Assembly: GCF_014534685.1 (NCBI RefSeq)
Contig: NZ_JACVVX010000004.1
Coordinates: 1 to 64,000, forward strand
Origin: Oryzicola mucosus
GTDB taxonomy: Bacteria; Pseudomonadota; Alphaproteobacteria; Rhizobiales; Rhizobiaceae
DNA: 64,000 bases
Reading direction: 5' to 3'
The position numbers were made by a program, and so were the translations under genes. Shown in pieces: positions 46,547 through 55,701 of the stretch. How positions within the stretch are numbered: position 1 is the stretch's first letter; each line of letters opens with the position of its first letter. The notes under the pieces are model-generated. The model was not told where the DNA came from and searched no databases. It saw nothing but the letters and a program-made list of their open reading frames with translations.

Positions 46547-46937
46547 TTATTCGAAAGCCGGGTCTATCGGCACACGGTAGCCGTTGACGAGACGGTTGTC
46601 TCGTTGGCCATGCCGACCACCGCCATCAGTTCGGAAAACTGTTCCGGCGTCATCCCGGCCTTGGCAGCGGCGGCACTGTGGCTGGCGATGCAATAGCCGC
46701 AACCGTTGGTCACGCTGACGGCGAGTAGAGCATTTCCTTGACGACCGGATCGAGCGCGCCCGGCGCCATCACCTCTTTCAGACTCTGCCAGGTTCGGCTG
46801 AGCGTCTTGGGATCGTTGGCGAGATACTTCCAGAAATTGTTGACGTCGGGCACATTGCGCGAGGACTTGATGTCGTCATAGACCGCCCTCACCTCGCCAC
46901 TAGCGTCCACATAGTCGATGGGCTTCGGCTTGCTCAT
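46547..46937 (-). pseudogene. Carboxymuconolactone decarboxylase (CMD/AhpD-like) family gene broken by two frameshifts
   Basis: The first 72 residues (MSKPKPIDYVDASGEVRA to KEMLY) read in one frame. The sequence then needs one added base near 46725 to continue as LAVSVTNGCGYCIASHSAAAA, and a second near 46594 to continue as RLVNGYRVPID, ending at TAA 46547-46549. With both bases restored the product is about 130 aa. The redox motif CGYC of AhpD-like peroxidase-associated proteins is intact in the reconstructed frame. Two separate single-base losses in 130 bases suggest a decayed gene, though sequencing error is possible. It lies 12 bases after the lldD-like gene stop. Confidence 0.7.
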
Positions 46938-46949
46938 TGCACTCTCCTC

Positions 46950-48095
46950 TTAACTCTGACGCGCGATGATGCGACGGTCGACCTGCTTGATATCGCGCAG
47001 GCCGCACAGCGCCATGGTGATGTCGAGTTCCTTGCGGATGATCTCAAGCGCCGCTGTCACGCCACGCTCGCCGTCGGCGCCGAGTCCGTAGAGAAAAGCG
47101 CGGCCGATGAAGACGCCCTTGGCGCCCAGGGCCAGCGCCTTGATGACATCCTGGCCCGAACGAATGCCGCCATCCATGAACACCTCCATTCGATCGCCGA
47201 CGGTTTCGACGACCGGCGGGAGGGCAGAGATGGACGACAGCGCACCGTCGAGCTGTCGTCCGCCATGGTTGGAGACGATCAGGGCGTCTGCGCCGCTGCG
47301 GGCAGCCATATCCGCGTCCTCCGGGTCGAGAATCCCCTTGAGGATCAGCTTGCCGCCCCACAGATCCCTGATCCATTTGATGTCGTCCCAGCTCAAGGCA
47401 GGGTCGAACTGCTGCGCCGTCCAAGTCGACAGCGAGCGCATGTCCTCCACACCAGCGACATGGCCGGCAATATTGCCGAAACCGCGACGCTTCGTCCGAA
47501 GCATGTTCATGCACCACAGCGGTTTGGTGGCCAGATTGATCATGTTGGGAATCGTCATGCGCGGCGGCGTCGACAGGCCGTTGACGATATCCTTATGGCG
47601 TTGGCCGAGAACCTGCAGGTCGAGCGTCAGCACGAGCGCGGAGCACCCCGCCGCCTTGGCGCGGGCGATAAGCCGCGCAACGAAGTCGCGGTCGCGCATG
47701 ACATAGAGTTGGAACCAGAAGGGTTCGGGCGAGTGCTCGGCGACGTCTTCGATGGAACAGATGCTCATCGTCGACAGCGTGAACGGCACACCGGCCTTGG
47801 CCGCCGCGCGCGCGGCCAAGATTTCGCCGTCGGCGAATTGCATCCCTGTAAGCCCAGTCGGCGCAAGGGCCAAAGGCATCGACACTTTCTGCCCGACCAT
47901 GGTGGTCTCGAGCGTGCGGTCGCGCATGTCGACAGCAACGCGCTGGCGCAGCTTGATCGGCACGAAATCGCTTTCGTTCTGGCGGTAGGTGCTCTCGGTC
48001 CAGGATCCCGAATCGCAATAGTCATAAAACATGCGCGGTACGCGCCGCTTCGCCAATTGCCGCAAATCCGCAATCGTCATGATTGGCCGCGCCAT
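46950..48095 (-). CDS. lldD: FMN-dependent alpha-hydroxy-acid dehydrogenase (lactate dehydrogenase family)
   Basis: A 381-residue TIM-barrel flavoprotein. Hallmarks are an N-terminal YDYCDSGSWTE with the conserved Tyr, the QLYV block, LTLDLQVLGQR, and the catalytic His in SNHGGRQLDG near residue 275, followed by DGGIRSGQDV. The family oxidises L-lactate, glycolate or mandelate. The symbol is a family label; the substrate is unproven. GGAG lies 6 bases before the ATG at 48095. The broken CMD gene follows 12 bases downstream, suggesting an old operon. Confidence 0.85.
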   Translation of the reverse strand: MARPIMTIADLRQLAKRRVPRMFYDYCDSGSWTESTYRQNESDFVPIKLRQRVAVDMRDRTLETTMVGQKVSMPLALAPTGLTGMQFADGEILAARAAAKAGVPFTLSTMSICSIEDVAEHSPEPFWFQLYVMRDRDFVARLIARAKAAGCSALVLTLDLQVLGQRHKDIVNGLSTPPRMTIPNMINLATKPLWCMNMLRTKRRGFGNIAGHVAGVEDMRSLSTWTAQQFDPALSWDDIKWIRDLWGGKLILKGILDPEDADMAARSGADALIVSNHGGRQLDGALSSISALPPVVETVGDRMEVFMDGGIRSGQDVIKALALGAKGVFIGRAFLYGLGADGERGVTAALEIIRKELDITMALCGLRDIKQVDRRIIARQS

Positions 48096-48211
48096 TTTCC
48101 ACTCCAGCAAGCGTCACCTGAGAGTGCCTGCGGCACATCTCCCAAATCCTGCGGCATCTAATCGCCCAGAGCGGCAAATGCAAAGTGTCAGGCAGGCTCG
48201 CCCGAGTTGGG

Positions 48212-48382
48212 TCAGCCGCCGATCTGCCGGTCCTGCTCGACGGTCAGTGGCGTAACCCCCGCAGGCACCGGCTCCTGTAGCACCAACGGTCGACCTACCG
48301 TCGCCTGGGGGACGGGCGCTCTCGCAGCACAGGCGACAAGCGTCAGAATCAAAAGCAGGGGGGCGAGACGGCGCACGGTCAT
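48212..48382 (-). CDS. Small predicted lipoprotein
   Basis: A 56-residue open frame that is too short for many ORF callers. It begins MTVRRLAPLLLILTLVAC, a classic signal with a lipobox (L-V-A-C, Cys18), so a mature lipoprotein of about 39 residues would be tethered to the membrane. Its remainder is Pro/Val-rich. The ribosome site is weak, which lowers confidence. It lies 55 bases after the histidine kinase gene on the same strand. Confidence 0.5.
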   Translation of the reverse strand: MTVRRLAPLLLILTLVACAARAPVPQATVGRPLVLQEPVPAGVTPLTVEQDRQIGG

Positions 48383-48437
48383 GAGCGGGAGTTATAGGGC
48401 AGCGCTTGTGGCGGCAACAGGGCGGCGGGCTGTTCCT

Positions 48438-49781
48438 TCAGGCCAGCAAATGGGCGATCAGCGCTCTCAATTGCGCGGGTTTGACCGGCTTGCGCATCAG
48501 CTCGACACCCGCAGCCCGGGCCAAGGCGGCGACCTCACCGGACAGATCGGCCGTGATCATCACCGCCGGCACCGGCGTGCCGATGCAGTCTCGCAGTTGC
48601 TCGATGACTTGCGTTCCCAAGTCGCCGTTGTCGAGATGCTGGTCGGCGAGGATGAGGTTCGGCAACCAGCCAGTGCCGGACACCGACCCGAGCGCTTCGC
48701 GCGCAGTCGAAGCCGCAGCAACGCTGCAGTTCCAACCGGACAACAAGTCGCTCATGGCCTGGCGCACGCGGACATCGTTTTCGAGCAGAAGCACCTTCGC
48801 GCCCGACAGACGCGGCTTGCGTCCGTCTTCGGCGGATGGGGCGATGGGCAGAGCGGGTGCATCCGCCTTCGCAGCCACCAGGGGCAGTTCGACATGGAAC
48901 ACCGTCCCTTTTCCGACGCGCGACCGGAACCAGACGGGATGGGCAAGGGCGGACGCCATGCTGCGGACAATGGCCAGCCCCAAGCCAAGCCCGCCCTCCG
49001 CCCCCTCGCCTGCGGCGCCGACGGGGCCGCGGTGAAACTCCTCGAAAATGGCCTCGCTCTGGTCGTCGGCGATGCCCTGGCCGGTATCGGCGATGTCGAC
49101 GCGCAGTGTCGAACCCATTGGACGCGCGCCGACCAGCACGCCGCCCCGCGCCGTGTAGCGCAACGCGTTGGAGACGATGTTCTGCAAAATCCGCCGCAGC
49201 ATGGTGCGGTCCGAACGAACCACGGCTTGGGTTGGCCGGAAGACGAGACGCAGGCCGAGGCGTTCGGCTAACGGCTGAAAGTCGGAGCGCAGGGAAAAGA
49301 ACAGCGGCGCAAGCGCCACATCCGACAGGTCCGGGCGCATGACGCCCGCCTCGAGACGCGAGATGTCGAGCAAGGTCTTGAGCAGGGCTTCCATCGTCTC
49401 CAACGAGCGCTCGACCTGCCCGACGAGCTTTTTGCCCTCCTCGCTGGTCTGCAGTTCGGCAAGCGCGGAGATCGACAGGTTGGCGGCGTTGAGCGGTTGG
49501 AGGATGTCGTGGCTGGCCGCGGCCAGGAACCGGGTTTTGGACTGGTTGGCGCGCTCGGCACTGTCCTTGGCCGCGACCAGATCGATATTGGACTCTTCCA
49601 GCCGACGGAGTGTCGCGCGCAGTTCCTCTGTCCTGAGCCGGATCCGGTTTTCCAGGTTGATCGCGGTCTGGAACAGCGAGAACGCATTGCCCTGCTGATC
49701 CATCGAGCGCTCGACCCGGCTCATCAGCACCGTATTGATCTTTTTCAGACGTTCGACATCGGTGATATCGGAGATGCCCAT
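48438..49781 (-). CDS. Hybrid histidine kinase paired with FIST sensor
   Basis: A 447-residue kinase with no membrane segment. A coiled-coil stretch (about 10-85) leads to HisKA with the phospho-His in AAASHDILQPLNA near 88. HATPase_c follows with N-box NIVSNALRYT and DTGQGIAD. A C-terminal receiver has phospho-Asp in LILADQH near 380 and the conserved Lys in MRKPVKP. It is cytosolic and starts 4 bases after the FIST gene stop, so the FIST protein likely senses the signal for it. Confidence 0.88.
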   Translation of the reverse strand: MGISDITDVERLKKINTVLMSRVERSMDQQGNAFSLFQTAINLENRIRLRTEELRATLRRLEESNIDLVAAKDSAERANQSKTRFLAAASHDILQPLNAANLSISALAELQTSEEGKKLVGQVERSLETMEALLKTLLDISRLEAGVMRPDLSDVALAPLFFSLRSDFQPLAERLGLRLVFRPTQAVVRSDRTMLRRILQNIVSNALRYTARGGVLVGARPMGSTLRVDIADTGQGIADDQSEAIFEEFHRGPVGAAGEGAEGGLGLGLAIVRSMASALAHPVWFRSRVGKGTVFHVELPLVAAKADAPALPIAPSAEDGRKPRLSGAKVLLLENDVRVRQAMSDLLSGWNCSVAAASTAREALGSVSGTGWLPNLILADQHLDNGDLGTQVIEQLRDCIGTPVPAVMITADLSGEVAALARAAGVELMRKPVKPAQLRALIAHLLA

Positions 49782-49785
49782 CGCG

Positions 49786-50955
49786 CTATTCGGCGGCCTG
49801 GCGGCTCGGCCCAAAGGCAATGCCGGTAAACGTCTGGTTCAAGTGCATGGAGCGATATTGTTCGCCATAGGTGCCAAAGCCAATGACGCGATTTGTCCGG
49901 TAAAGCTCCGAAACGTCGCGCTGGACCTGCCGGCTGCGCGCGTCGAGCCGACGCAGCACGCAGTCGAAGCCGAGCACGACGTCGATGCCGCCGAGACGCT
50001 CGCCCGCATTTTCGAGCGCGTGGCGGGCCGTGTCGACGATGCTGAGCGGCTGCGCCACCGACAAGACGATGCCATCGTCTATCGCACAGAAGAAGGAGAG
50101 CGAGCCGTCGGGATTCATTTTCTGGATCGACCGGCAGTAATGCTCGCCGCCGACGCGGACGACGACGGGATGGGACGCAAAACTCATCGGCGTGAGCTCG
50201 GCGGCGGTGAGCCCGACGGCTGCGGCATATTCGTCTGCGGCGGGAGCAGCATTAAATTCGTGCACGATACGGCGCTCGGGATCGGAGGCGGTAACGACCA
50301 GCTTTGTGTCGGTTGCCTCGAAGTTCTCGCTTTTGAAGACGTGGAACGGCACATCGGTGGCGATCAGCACCACCACGGCGCAGCCGGAGGCCACGTCGCC
50401 ATCGGATATCAGCGTGGTCGTTTCGAATTTCAGGTCGTCGCCGGCCGAGCCGCCGATGAGCGGGATGTCGTCGAGCACCCAGTGTATGGCGGATGTTACG
50501 GCCTCTTCCGCGTAAGACAGGCCATCGATGAAACACAGGGCAAAGACGTTCTTGCCGTCATAGCCTGCCCGCGCCCGCAGGTTCAGCTTGAGTTCCTCCA
50601 CACGTCCGGCAATGCCGTCTATGCCCGACACCGACAGGTCGCGGATCATGGTCGCGACAGCTGAGAACCTCTCGGCCGGCATCAGGATCGCGATTGCATG
50701 CCCTTCTTCAAGCCCCGCCGGCGTAATCTCTCCGGCCGTCGAGCAACCGGCATGCCGAAGTCCGGGCGCATGACGGACAAGCGATTCGGTGATGGATTGC
50801 GCATCGATCAAGGCGTGTGAGTAGAAGATCAGCACAAAACCAGCGTCGCAGATGGCGGCTTCCTCGGCAATAGCGCGGGCGAACGCCTCGGCATCCGCCT
50901 CGTCGGTCGTGATGGCCGAAAGGCCGCAGCCGTAACTCGTATGCGAACAGCCCAG
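49786..50955 (-). CDS. FIST domain sensory protein, probable CTG start
   Basis: A FIST (F-box intracellular signal transduction) protein with FIST_N and FIST_C. The latter has VLGFDCVLRRLDAR and VIGFGTYGEQY near the end. The conserved N-terminus continues upstream of the first GTG (50835) without a stop. It reads GCSHTSYGCGLSAITTDEA back to a CTG at 50955, which has AGGAGG 8 bases upstream. No in-frame ATG, GTG or TTG lies between. I therefore extend the gene to CTG (389 aa), but frameshift or another start is possible. FIST proteins often bind small ligands and act with kinases, as the adjacent kinase suggests. Confidence 0.75.
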   Translation of the reverse strand: MGCSHTSYGCGLSAITTDEADAEAFARAIAEEAAICDAGFVLIFYSHALIDAQSITESLVRHAPGLRHAGCSTAGEITPAGLEEGHAIAILMPAERFSAVATMIRDLSVSGIDGIAGRVEELKLNLRARAGYDGKNVFALCFIDGLSYAEEAVTSAIHWVLDDIPLIGGSAGDDLKFETTTLISDGDVASGCAVVVLIATDVPFHVFKSENFEATDTKLVVTASDPERRIVHEFNAAPAADEYAAAVGLTAAELTPMSFASHPVVVRVGGEHYCRSIQKMNPDGSLSFFCAIDDGIVLSVAQPLSIVDTARHALENAGERLGGIDVVLGFDCVLRRLDARSRQVQRDVSELYRTNRVIGFGTYGEQYRSMHLNQTFTGIAFGPSRQAAE

Positions 50956-51154
50956 CGGAAACTCCTCCTGCTTCCCGGCGCATGGTCTTAGTATCTTCAG
51001 AAAGTGTGAGACGGGACAAGCGCTATTGCAATCGCGAATGGCGCGACCGAAAGTATAATATACGTCGGAAGGCGGCAGCGGGCATTCTTTTCACACACGG
51101 ATTCCGCAAAAGGGTGCCGTGCTGCCTGGGAGCGAGGCAATCAAGGGAGGTTTC

Positions 51155-51649
<495 letters not shown>

Positions 51650-51804
51650 GGATGAAGCGAGTAGGGAATAGCGAATAGGGAGCAGGAGGTAAGGGGTAGC
51701 GGACGAGAACCGGCTGAACTCGATCATCCCTACTCTCTACTCTCTACTCGCTATTCCTATTCGCCAGTAACTTTCGCTTAGGCAGTTTCGGGAGGAAACG
51801 ACCC
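51650..51804. repeat. Inverted AT/GC repeat element between coxS and coxL
   Basis: The 155-base gap is built from variants of GCGAATAGGGAGTAG in both orientations. Examples are GAGTAGGGAATAGCGAATAGGG (from 51659) and, inverted, CCCTACTCTCTACTCTCTACTCGCTATTC (from 51726). The two halves can fold into a long imperfect hairpin. A closely related element follows coxL. It interrupts an operon that would otherwise be tightly spaced. Confidence 0.7.
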
Positions 51805-54150
51805 ATGGGAATCGAAGGCATTGGCGCACGCGTTGTGCGCAAGGAAGACAAACGCTTCATCACTGGCGGCGGACGCTATGTGGACGACATGGTCGTTCCC
51901 GGCATGAAACATGCGGCCTTCGTCCGCAGCCCTTATGCGCACGCCGAAATCGAAAACATCGACCTGACCAAGGCCAAGGGGATGCCCGGCGTCATTGGCA
52001 TCCTGACCGGCAAGGAGTTGAAGGCCGACGGCATCGGCAATCTGATCTGCGGCTGGATGATCCATTCCAAAGACGGCACGCCGATGAAGATGGGCGCCTG
52101 GTCGCCGCTGGCGATCGACAAGGTGCGCTACGTCGGCGACGCCGTGCTGATCGTGGTGGCAGACACCAAAGGCCAGGCGCGCGATGCCGCCGAGGCGGTC
52201 GAGATCACCTATAAGGAGTTGGATGCCGTCACCGAAGCCGTCGACGCGCTCAAGCCCGGTGCGCCGCAGGTTCATGCGGAGTCCGACGACAATCTGATCT
52301 TTGACTGGGAGATCGGCGACGGTCCCGCCACCGACGCCGCCATCGCCAAGGCAGCGCATGTCACTAAGGTGAAGATTCACAACAACCGGCTTGTGCCCAA
52401 CGCCATGGAGCCGCGCGCGGCACTTGGCCAATACGACAAGGCCGAAGACCACTACACCTGCTGGACGACCTCGCAAAACCCGCACGTCGCCCGGCTGGTG
52501 ATGAGCGCGTTCTACAACGTCGCGCCGGAGAACAAGCTGCGCGTCATCGCGCCGGATGTCGGCGGCGGCTTCGGCTCCAAGATCTATATCTACCCAGAAG
52601 AAATCGTCTGCCTGTGGGCCTCGAAAAAGACCGGCGTTCCGGTCAAATGGGTGGCCGACCGGACGGAAAGCTTCCTGACCGACGCGCATGGCCGCGACCA
52701 TGTGTCGGAGGTGCAGATGGCCTTCGACGCGGACAACCGCATCATCGGGCTCAAGGTCGACACCATAGCCAATCTCGGCGCCTATATGTCGCTGTTCTCG
52801 TCGGCGGTGCCAACCTATCTCTATGCCACGCTGCTGTCGGGCCAGTACGCGATCCCCGCCATCCACGGCAATGTGCGGACGGTTTACACCAACACCGCCC
52901 CTGTCGACGCCTATCGCGGCGCAGGTCGCCCCGAAGCCACCTATCTGCTCGAGCGCACGATGGAAATCGCCGCGCGTGAACTGGGCGTTTCGCCTGCCGA
53001 GCTCAGGCGCAAGAACTTCGTCACCAGCTTCCCGCATCAGACACCGGTGATCATGTGCTACGATGCCGGCGACTATGGCGCTTCGCTGGATGCGGCGATG
53101 GCTGCCTCGGACTATGCAGGCTTCGAAAGGCGTCGGGCCGAGGCCAAGGCGCGCGGCAAACTGCGCGGCATCGGCATGAGCTGCTATATCGAGGCCTGCG
53201 GCATCGCTCCCTCGCAGGCCGTTGGCAGCCTGGGCGCAGGCGTCGGTCTTTGGGAGTCGGCTGAGGTGCGCGTCAACGCGGTGGGCACCATCGAAGTGCT
53301 GACCGGTTCGCACAGCCACGGCCAGGGCCACGAGACCACCTTCGCCCAGCTGGTATCTGACCGCTTCGGCCTGCCGATGGAGCAGGTTTCCATCATCCAC
53401 GGCGACACCGACAAGGTGCAGATGGGCATGGGCACTTACGGCTCGCGCTCGGGCGCGGTCGGCATGTCCGCCATCGTCAAGGCGCTCGACAAGGTCGAGG
53501 CGAAGGCCAAGAAGATAGCAGCCCATATGCTGGAGGCCGACGAAAGCGACATCGTCATCGAAGACGGCGCGCTGAAGGTGGCGGGCACGGACAAGACCAT
53601 TCCCTGGTTCCAGCTTGCCTTGGCTGCCTACACCGCCCACAACCTGCCGCAGGGCATGGAGCCGGGTCTGAAGGAAGGCGCGTTCTACGATCCGTCGAAC
53701 TTTACCTTCCCGGCCGGCTGTTACATCTGCGAAGTCGAAATCGATCCGGATACCGGCAAAACAGCGATCGTGCAGTTCGTCGCCGCAGACGACTTCGGCA
53801 ACATCATCAACCCTATGATCGTCGAGGGCCAGGTTCATGGCGGACTCGCGCAAGGCATCGGCCAGGCGCTCCTGGAAGGCACCTCCTACGACGCGGCCAG
53901 CGGCCAACTCGTGACGGCGAGCTACATGGACTACACCATGCCGCGCGCCGACGACCTGCCATCCTTCGTGGTTTCGACCACCGTCACCCCCTGCCCCGGC
54001 AATCCGCTGGGCATCAAGGGTTGCGGCGAAGCTGGCGCCATCGGCTCGCCGCCGGCAGTGATGAACGCCATCACCGATGCGCTCGGCCATGAGGACATCA
54101 CCATGCCCGCCACGCCGCACAAGGTTTGGGCGGCGGCGATGAAGCACTGA
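51805..54150 (+). CDS. coxL: Form II CO dehydrogenase-like large molybdopterin subunit
   Basis: A 781-residue molybdenum hydroxylase of the xanthine-oxidase family. The active-site motif at residues 369-375 is AYRGAGR, the form II signature, not the AYXCSFR of form I CO dehydrogenases. The molybdopterin-binding loops GGGFGSK near 250 and SGAVGMS are present, and the late GCGEAGAIG near 735 carries the conserved active-site Glu. Form II enzymes need not oxidise CO, so the true substrate may be an aldehyde, purine or heterocycle. It has its own ribosome site (GGAG region before 51805) and is bracketed by related repeats. Confidence 0.92.
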   Translation: MGIEGIGARVVRKEDKRFITGGGRYVDDMVVPGMKHAAFVRSPYAHAEIENIDLTKAKGMPGVIGILTGKELKADGIGNLICGWMIHSKDGTPMKMGAWSPLAIDKVRYVGDAVLIVVADTKGQARDAAEAVEITYKELDAVTEAVDALKPGAPQVHAESDDNLIFDWEIGDGPATDAAIAKAAHVTKVKIHNNRLVPNAMEPRAALGQYDKAEDHYTCWTTSQNPHVARLVMSAFYNVAPENKLRVIAPDVGGGFGSKIYIYPEEIVCLWASKKTGVPVKWVADRTESFLTDAHGRDHVSEVQMAFDADNRIIGLKVDTIANLGAYMSLFSSAVPTYLYATLLSGQYAIPAIHGNVRTVYTNTAPVDAYRGAGRPEATYLLERTMEIAARELGVSPAELRRKNFVTSFPHQTPVIMCYDAGDYGASLDAAMAASDYAGFERRRAEAKARGKLRGIGMSCYIEACGIAPSQAVGSLGAGVGLWESAEVRVNAVGTIEVLTGSHSHGQGHETTFAQLVSDRFGLPMEQVSIIHGDTDKVQMGMGTYGSRSGAVGMSAIVKALDKVEAKAKKIAAHMLEADESDIVIEDGALKVAGTDKTIPWFQLALAAYTAHNLPQGMEPGLKEGAFYDPSNFTFPAGCYICEVEIDPDTGKTAIVQFVAADDFGNIINPMIVEGQVHGGLAQGIGQALLEGTSYDAASGQLVTASYMDYTMPRADDLPSFVVSTTVTPCPGNPLGIKGCGEAGAIGSPPAVMNAITDALGHEDITMPATPHKVWAAAMKH

Positions 54151-54258
54151 AGTTGAGCGAATAGCGAATGGGGAGTAGCGAGTAGAGAACGACCTTGGCG
54201 GACCACTATTCGCTACTGGCTACTCTCTGTTCGCTCTTTCACCCGAAGGGAGAAAACC
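54151..54258. repeat. Inverted repeat element between coxL and coxM
   Basis: A 108-base gap with GAGCGAATAGCGAATGGGGAGTAGCGAGTAGAGA (from 54155) and an inverted partner ACTATTCGCTACTGGCTACTCTCTGTTCGC (from 54207). It is the same type of element as in the coxS-coxL gap. It can form a stem-loop in the coxSLM mRNA. Confidence 0.7.
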
Positions 54259-55056
54259 ATGTACTCAGTCAACTACCACCGCGCCAACTCCGTAGACGAT
54301 GCCGCCAAGATGGCGGAGGCGGGAGACGCGAAGTTCCTGTCGGGCGGCATGACGCTGATCCCGGCAATGAAGACCCGGCTTGCCGCACCATCCGATCTGA
54401 TCGACCTGACACACATCTCCGAGCTTAAGGGCATCACGATCAGCGGCAGGACGGTGACCATCGGCGCAGGTACGATCCACTACGACGTGGCGACGCATAC
54501 CGACCTCAAGGCGCTCTGCCCGGCGCTGTGTCATCTCGCCAGCCATATCGGCGATCCGGCGGTGCGCCACCGCGGCACCATAGGCGGCTCCGTCGCAAAC
54601 AACGATCCGGCAGCCGACTATCCCTCGGCCCTGTTGGCGATGGGAGCAACCATTATCACCAACCAGCGCGAGATCGCGGCCGAGGATTTCTTCACCGGAC
54701 TGTTCGAAACGGCGCTTGAGGAGGGAGAAATCGTCACCGCCGTGACCTTCGAGGTGCCCGAGAAATCCGGCTATGCGAAATTCCCCAACCCGGCTTCGCG
54801 CTATGCAATGACGGGCGTGTTCGTGGCCAAGGGCAAGGACGGCGTGCGCGTCGCCGTCACGGGTGCAGGCGATAATGGTGTCTTCCGGTCCGAGCCGCTG
54901 GAAACCGCCTTGGCGACATCGTTCGACGCCAAGGCTCTGGAAGGCCTTTCGGTACCATCTGACAACCTGATGGGCGACCTGCATGCCTCGCCGGAATATC
55001 GCGCCAACCTCATCGTGGTGATGGCCAAGCGCGCCGTTCTTGCCGCCAACGGCTGA
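54259..55056 (+). CDS. coxM: Form II CO dehydrogenase-like FAD subunit
   Basis: A 265-residue FAD-binding subunit of the molybdenum hydroxylase. FLSGGMTLIPAMKTRLAAP near residue 27 and the FAD-binding GTIGGSVANNDPAADYPS near 108 correspond to the CoxM diphosphate-binding motifs. It takes electrons from CoxS to an acceptor such as the quinone pool. AAGGGAG lies upstream of the ATG at 54259. A terminator follows, so coxSLM is complete as structural genes; maturation genes (coxD, coxG) are not in the window. Confidence 0.92.
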   Translation: MYSVNYHRANSVDDAAKMAEAGDAKFLSGGMTLIPAMKTRLAAPSDLIDLTHISELKGITISGRTVTIGAGTIHYDVATHTDLKALCPALCHLASHIGDPAVRHRGTIGGSVANNDPAADYPSALLAMGATIITNQREIAAEDFFTGLFETALEEGEIVTAVTFEVPEKSGYAKFPNPASRYAMTGVFVAKGKDGVRVAVTGAGDNGVFRSEPLETALATSFDAKALEGLSVPSDNLMGDLHASPEYRANLIVVMAKRAVLAANG

Positions 55057-55070
55057 CGGTCGGACGAACA

Positions 55071-55107
55071 AGCCCGCCACGACATTACCGTCGCGGCGGG
55101 CTTTTTT
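55071..55107 (+). terminator. Intrinsic terminator of the coxSLM operon
   Basis: AGCCCGCC (55071-55078) pairs with GGCGGGCT (55095-55102), followed by a run of five further Ts. It lies 15 bases after coxM and is convergent with the small hypothetical gene. Confidence 0.85.
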
Positions 55108-55120
55108 AGAACGACAGATG

Positions 55121-55390
55121 CTACCAAATCCGTATGTTGACGGTCAGGCCGTCCGTTGCCTCGACCTTGTCTTCCGAACCGGTCTTGCTTGGTTCATTCT
55201 GCCGATAAGCACTCCATGAGATTACGGCCTCATTCGAGCCGTTCAAGTTCACGGTAATTGGAATCGTCTCGTTATCCGCAATGAACTGCTTGTTGAGAAC
55301 GGTCTCGCCGCTCGCAGTATTATTGTCCACGACCGTCAGAATGAGATCGTTGCCGTCCTCATTGTAGATATAGATCGTTGCCTTGGGCAT
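55121..55390 (-). CDS. Hypothetical beta-rich small protein
   Basis: An 89-residue protein not assigned to a family. It is rich in alternating hydrophobic and polar residues (ATIYIYNEDGNDLILTVVDN, EAVISWSAYRQN, TDGLTVNIRIW), suggesting a beta-sandwich. It lacks a signal or membrane segment. GGAG lies 9 bases before the ATG at 55390; the open frame extends to 55468. It is convergent with coxM across a terminator. Confidence 0.55.
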   Translation of the reverse strand: MPKATIYIYNEDGNDLILTVVDNNTASGETVLNKQFIADNETIPITVNLNGSNEAVISWSAYRQNEPSKTGSEDKVEATDGLTVNIRIW

Positions 55391-55701
55391 CGTGCACGGC
55401 TCCAGCTGCGTTTCAGCAAGGTCTGTTGTCTGACGATCCGCCCTGCCGGCGGCTCGCGGCTCCGACAAATATGTGGTCGATCCGCGATGCGAAGCATCTC
55501 ATCCAGGATTTGCTCAAGCCTTGCAACCGCAACAGTAAACAACTTTTGGTAGTTTTATCAAGATCAATTGCATCTTTTGGTAGCATCCGTCGCCGGCGAA
55601 TATTCTCGGCGCAATCTCACCGCTTTTTCCCCGCGTTAACCTGTTCGGTGCAACAACACCATAAGGCCATCGGTAGCACACGGCGAAACGAACCATCGAC
55701 A
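55391..55701. other. Divergent gap before the PilJ-GGDEF-EAL gene
   Basis: A 311-base region between divergent genes. The open frame of the plus-strand gene extends into it, but the region lacks any recognisable domain and is treated as untranslated or start-uncertain. It should contain two divergent promoters. No other feature was seen. Confidence 0.45.

Noticed and set aside
51001-51154. TATAAT at 51054-51059 as a coxS promoter
   Set aside because: No matching -35 element at proper spacing, so not annotated as a promoter; noted only as a weak hint.
51778-54147. 789-codon minus-strand open frame across coxL
   Set aside because: Exactly antisense to coxL and rich in His, Asp, Val and Gly; a codon-bias artefact without a recognisable fold.
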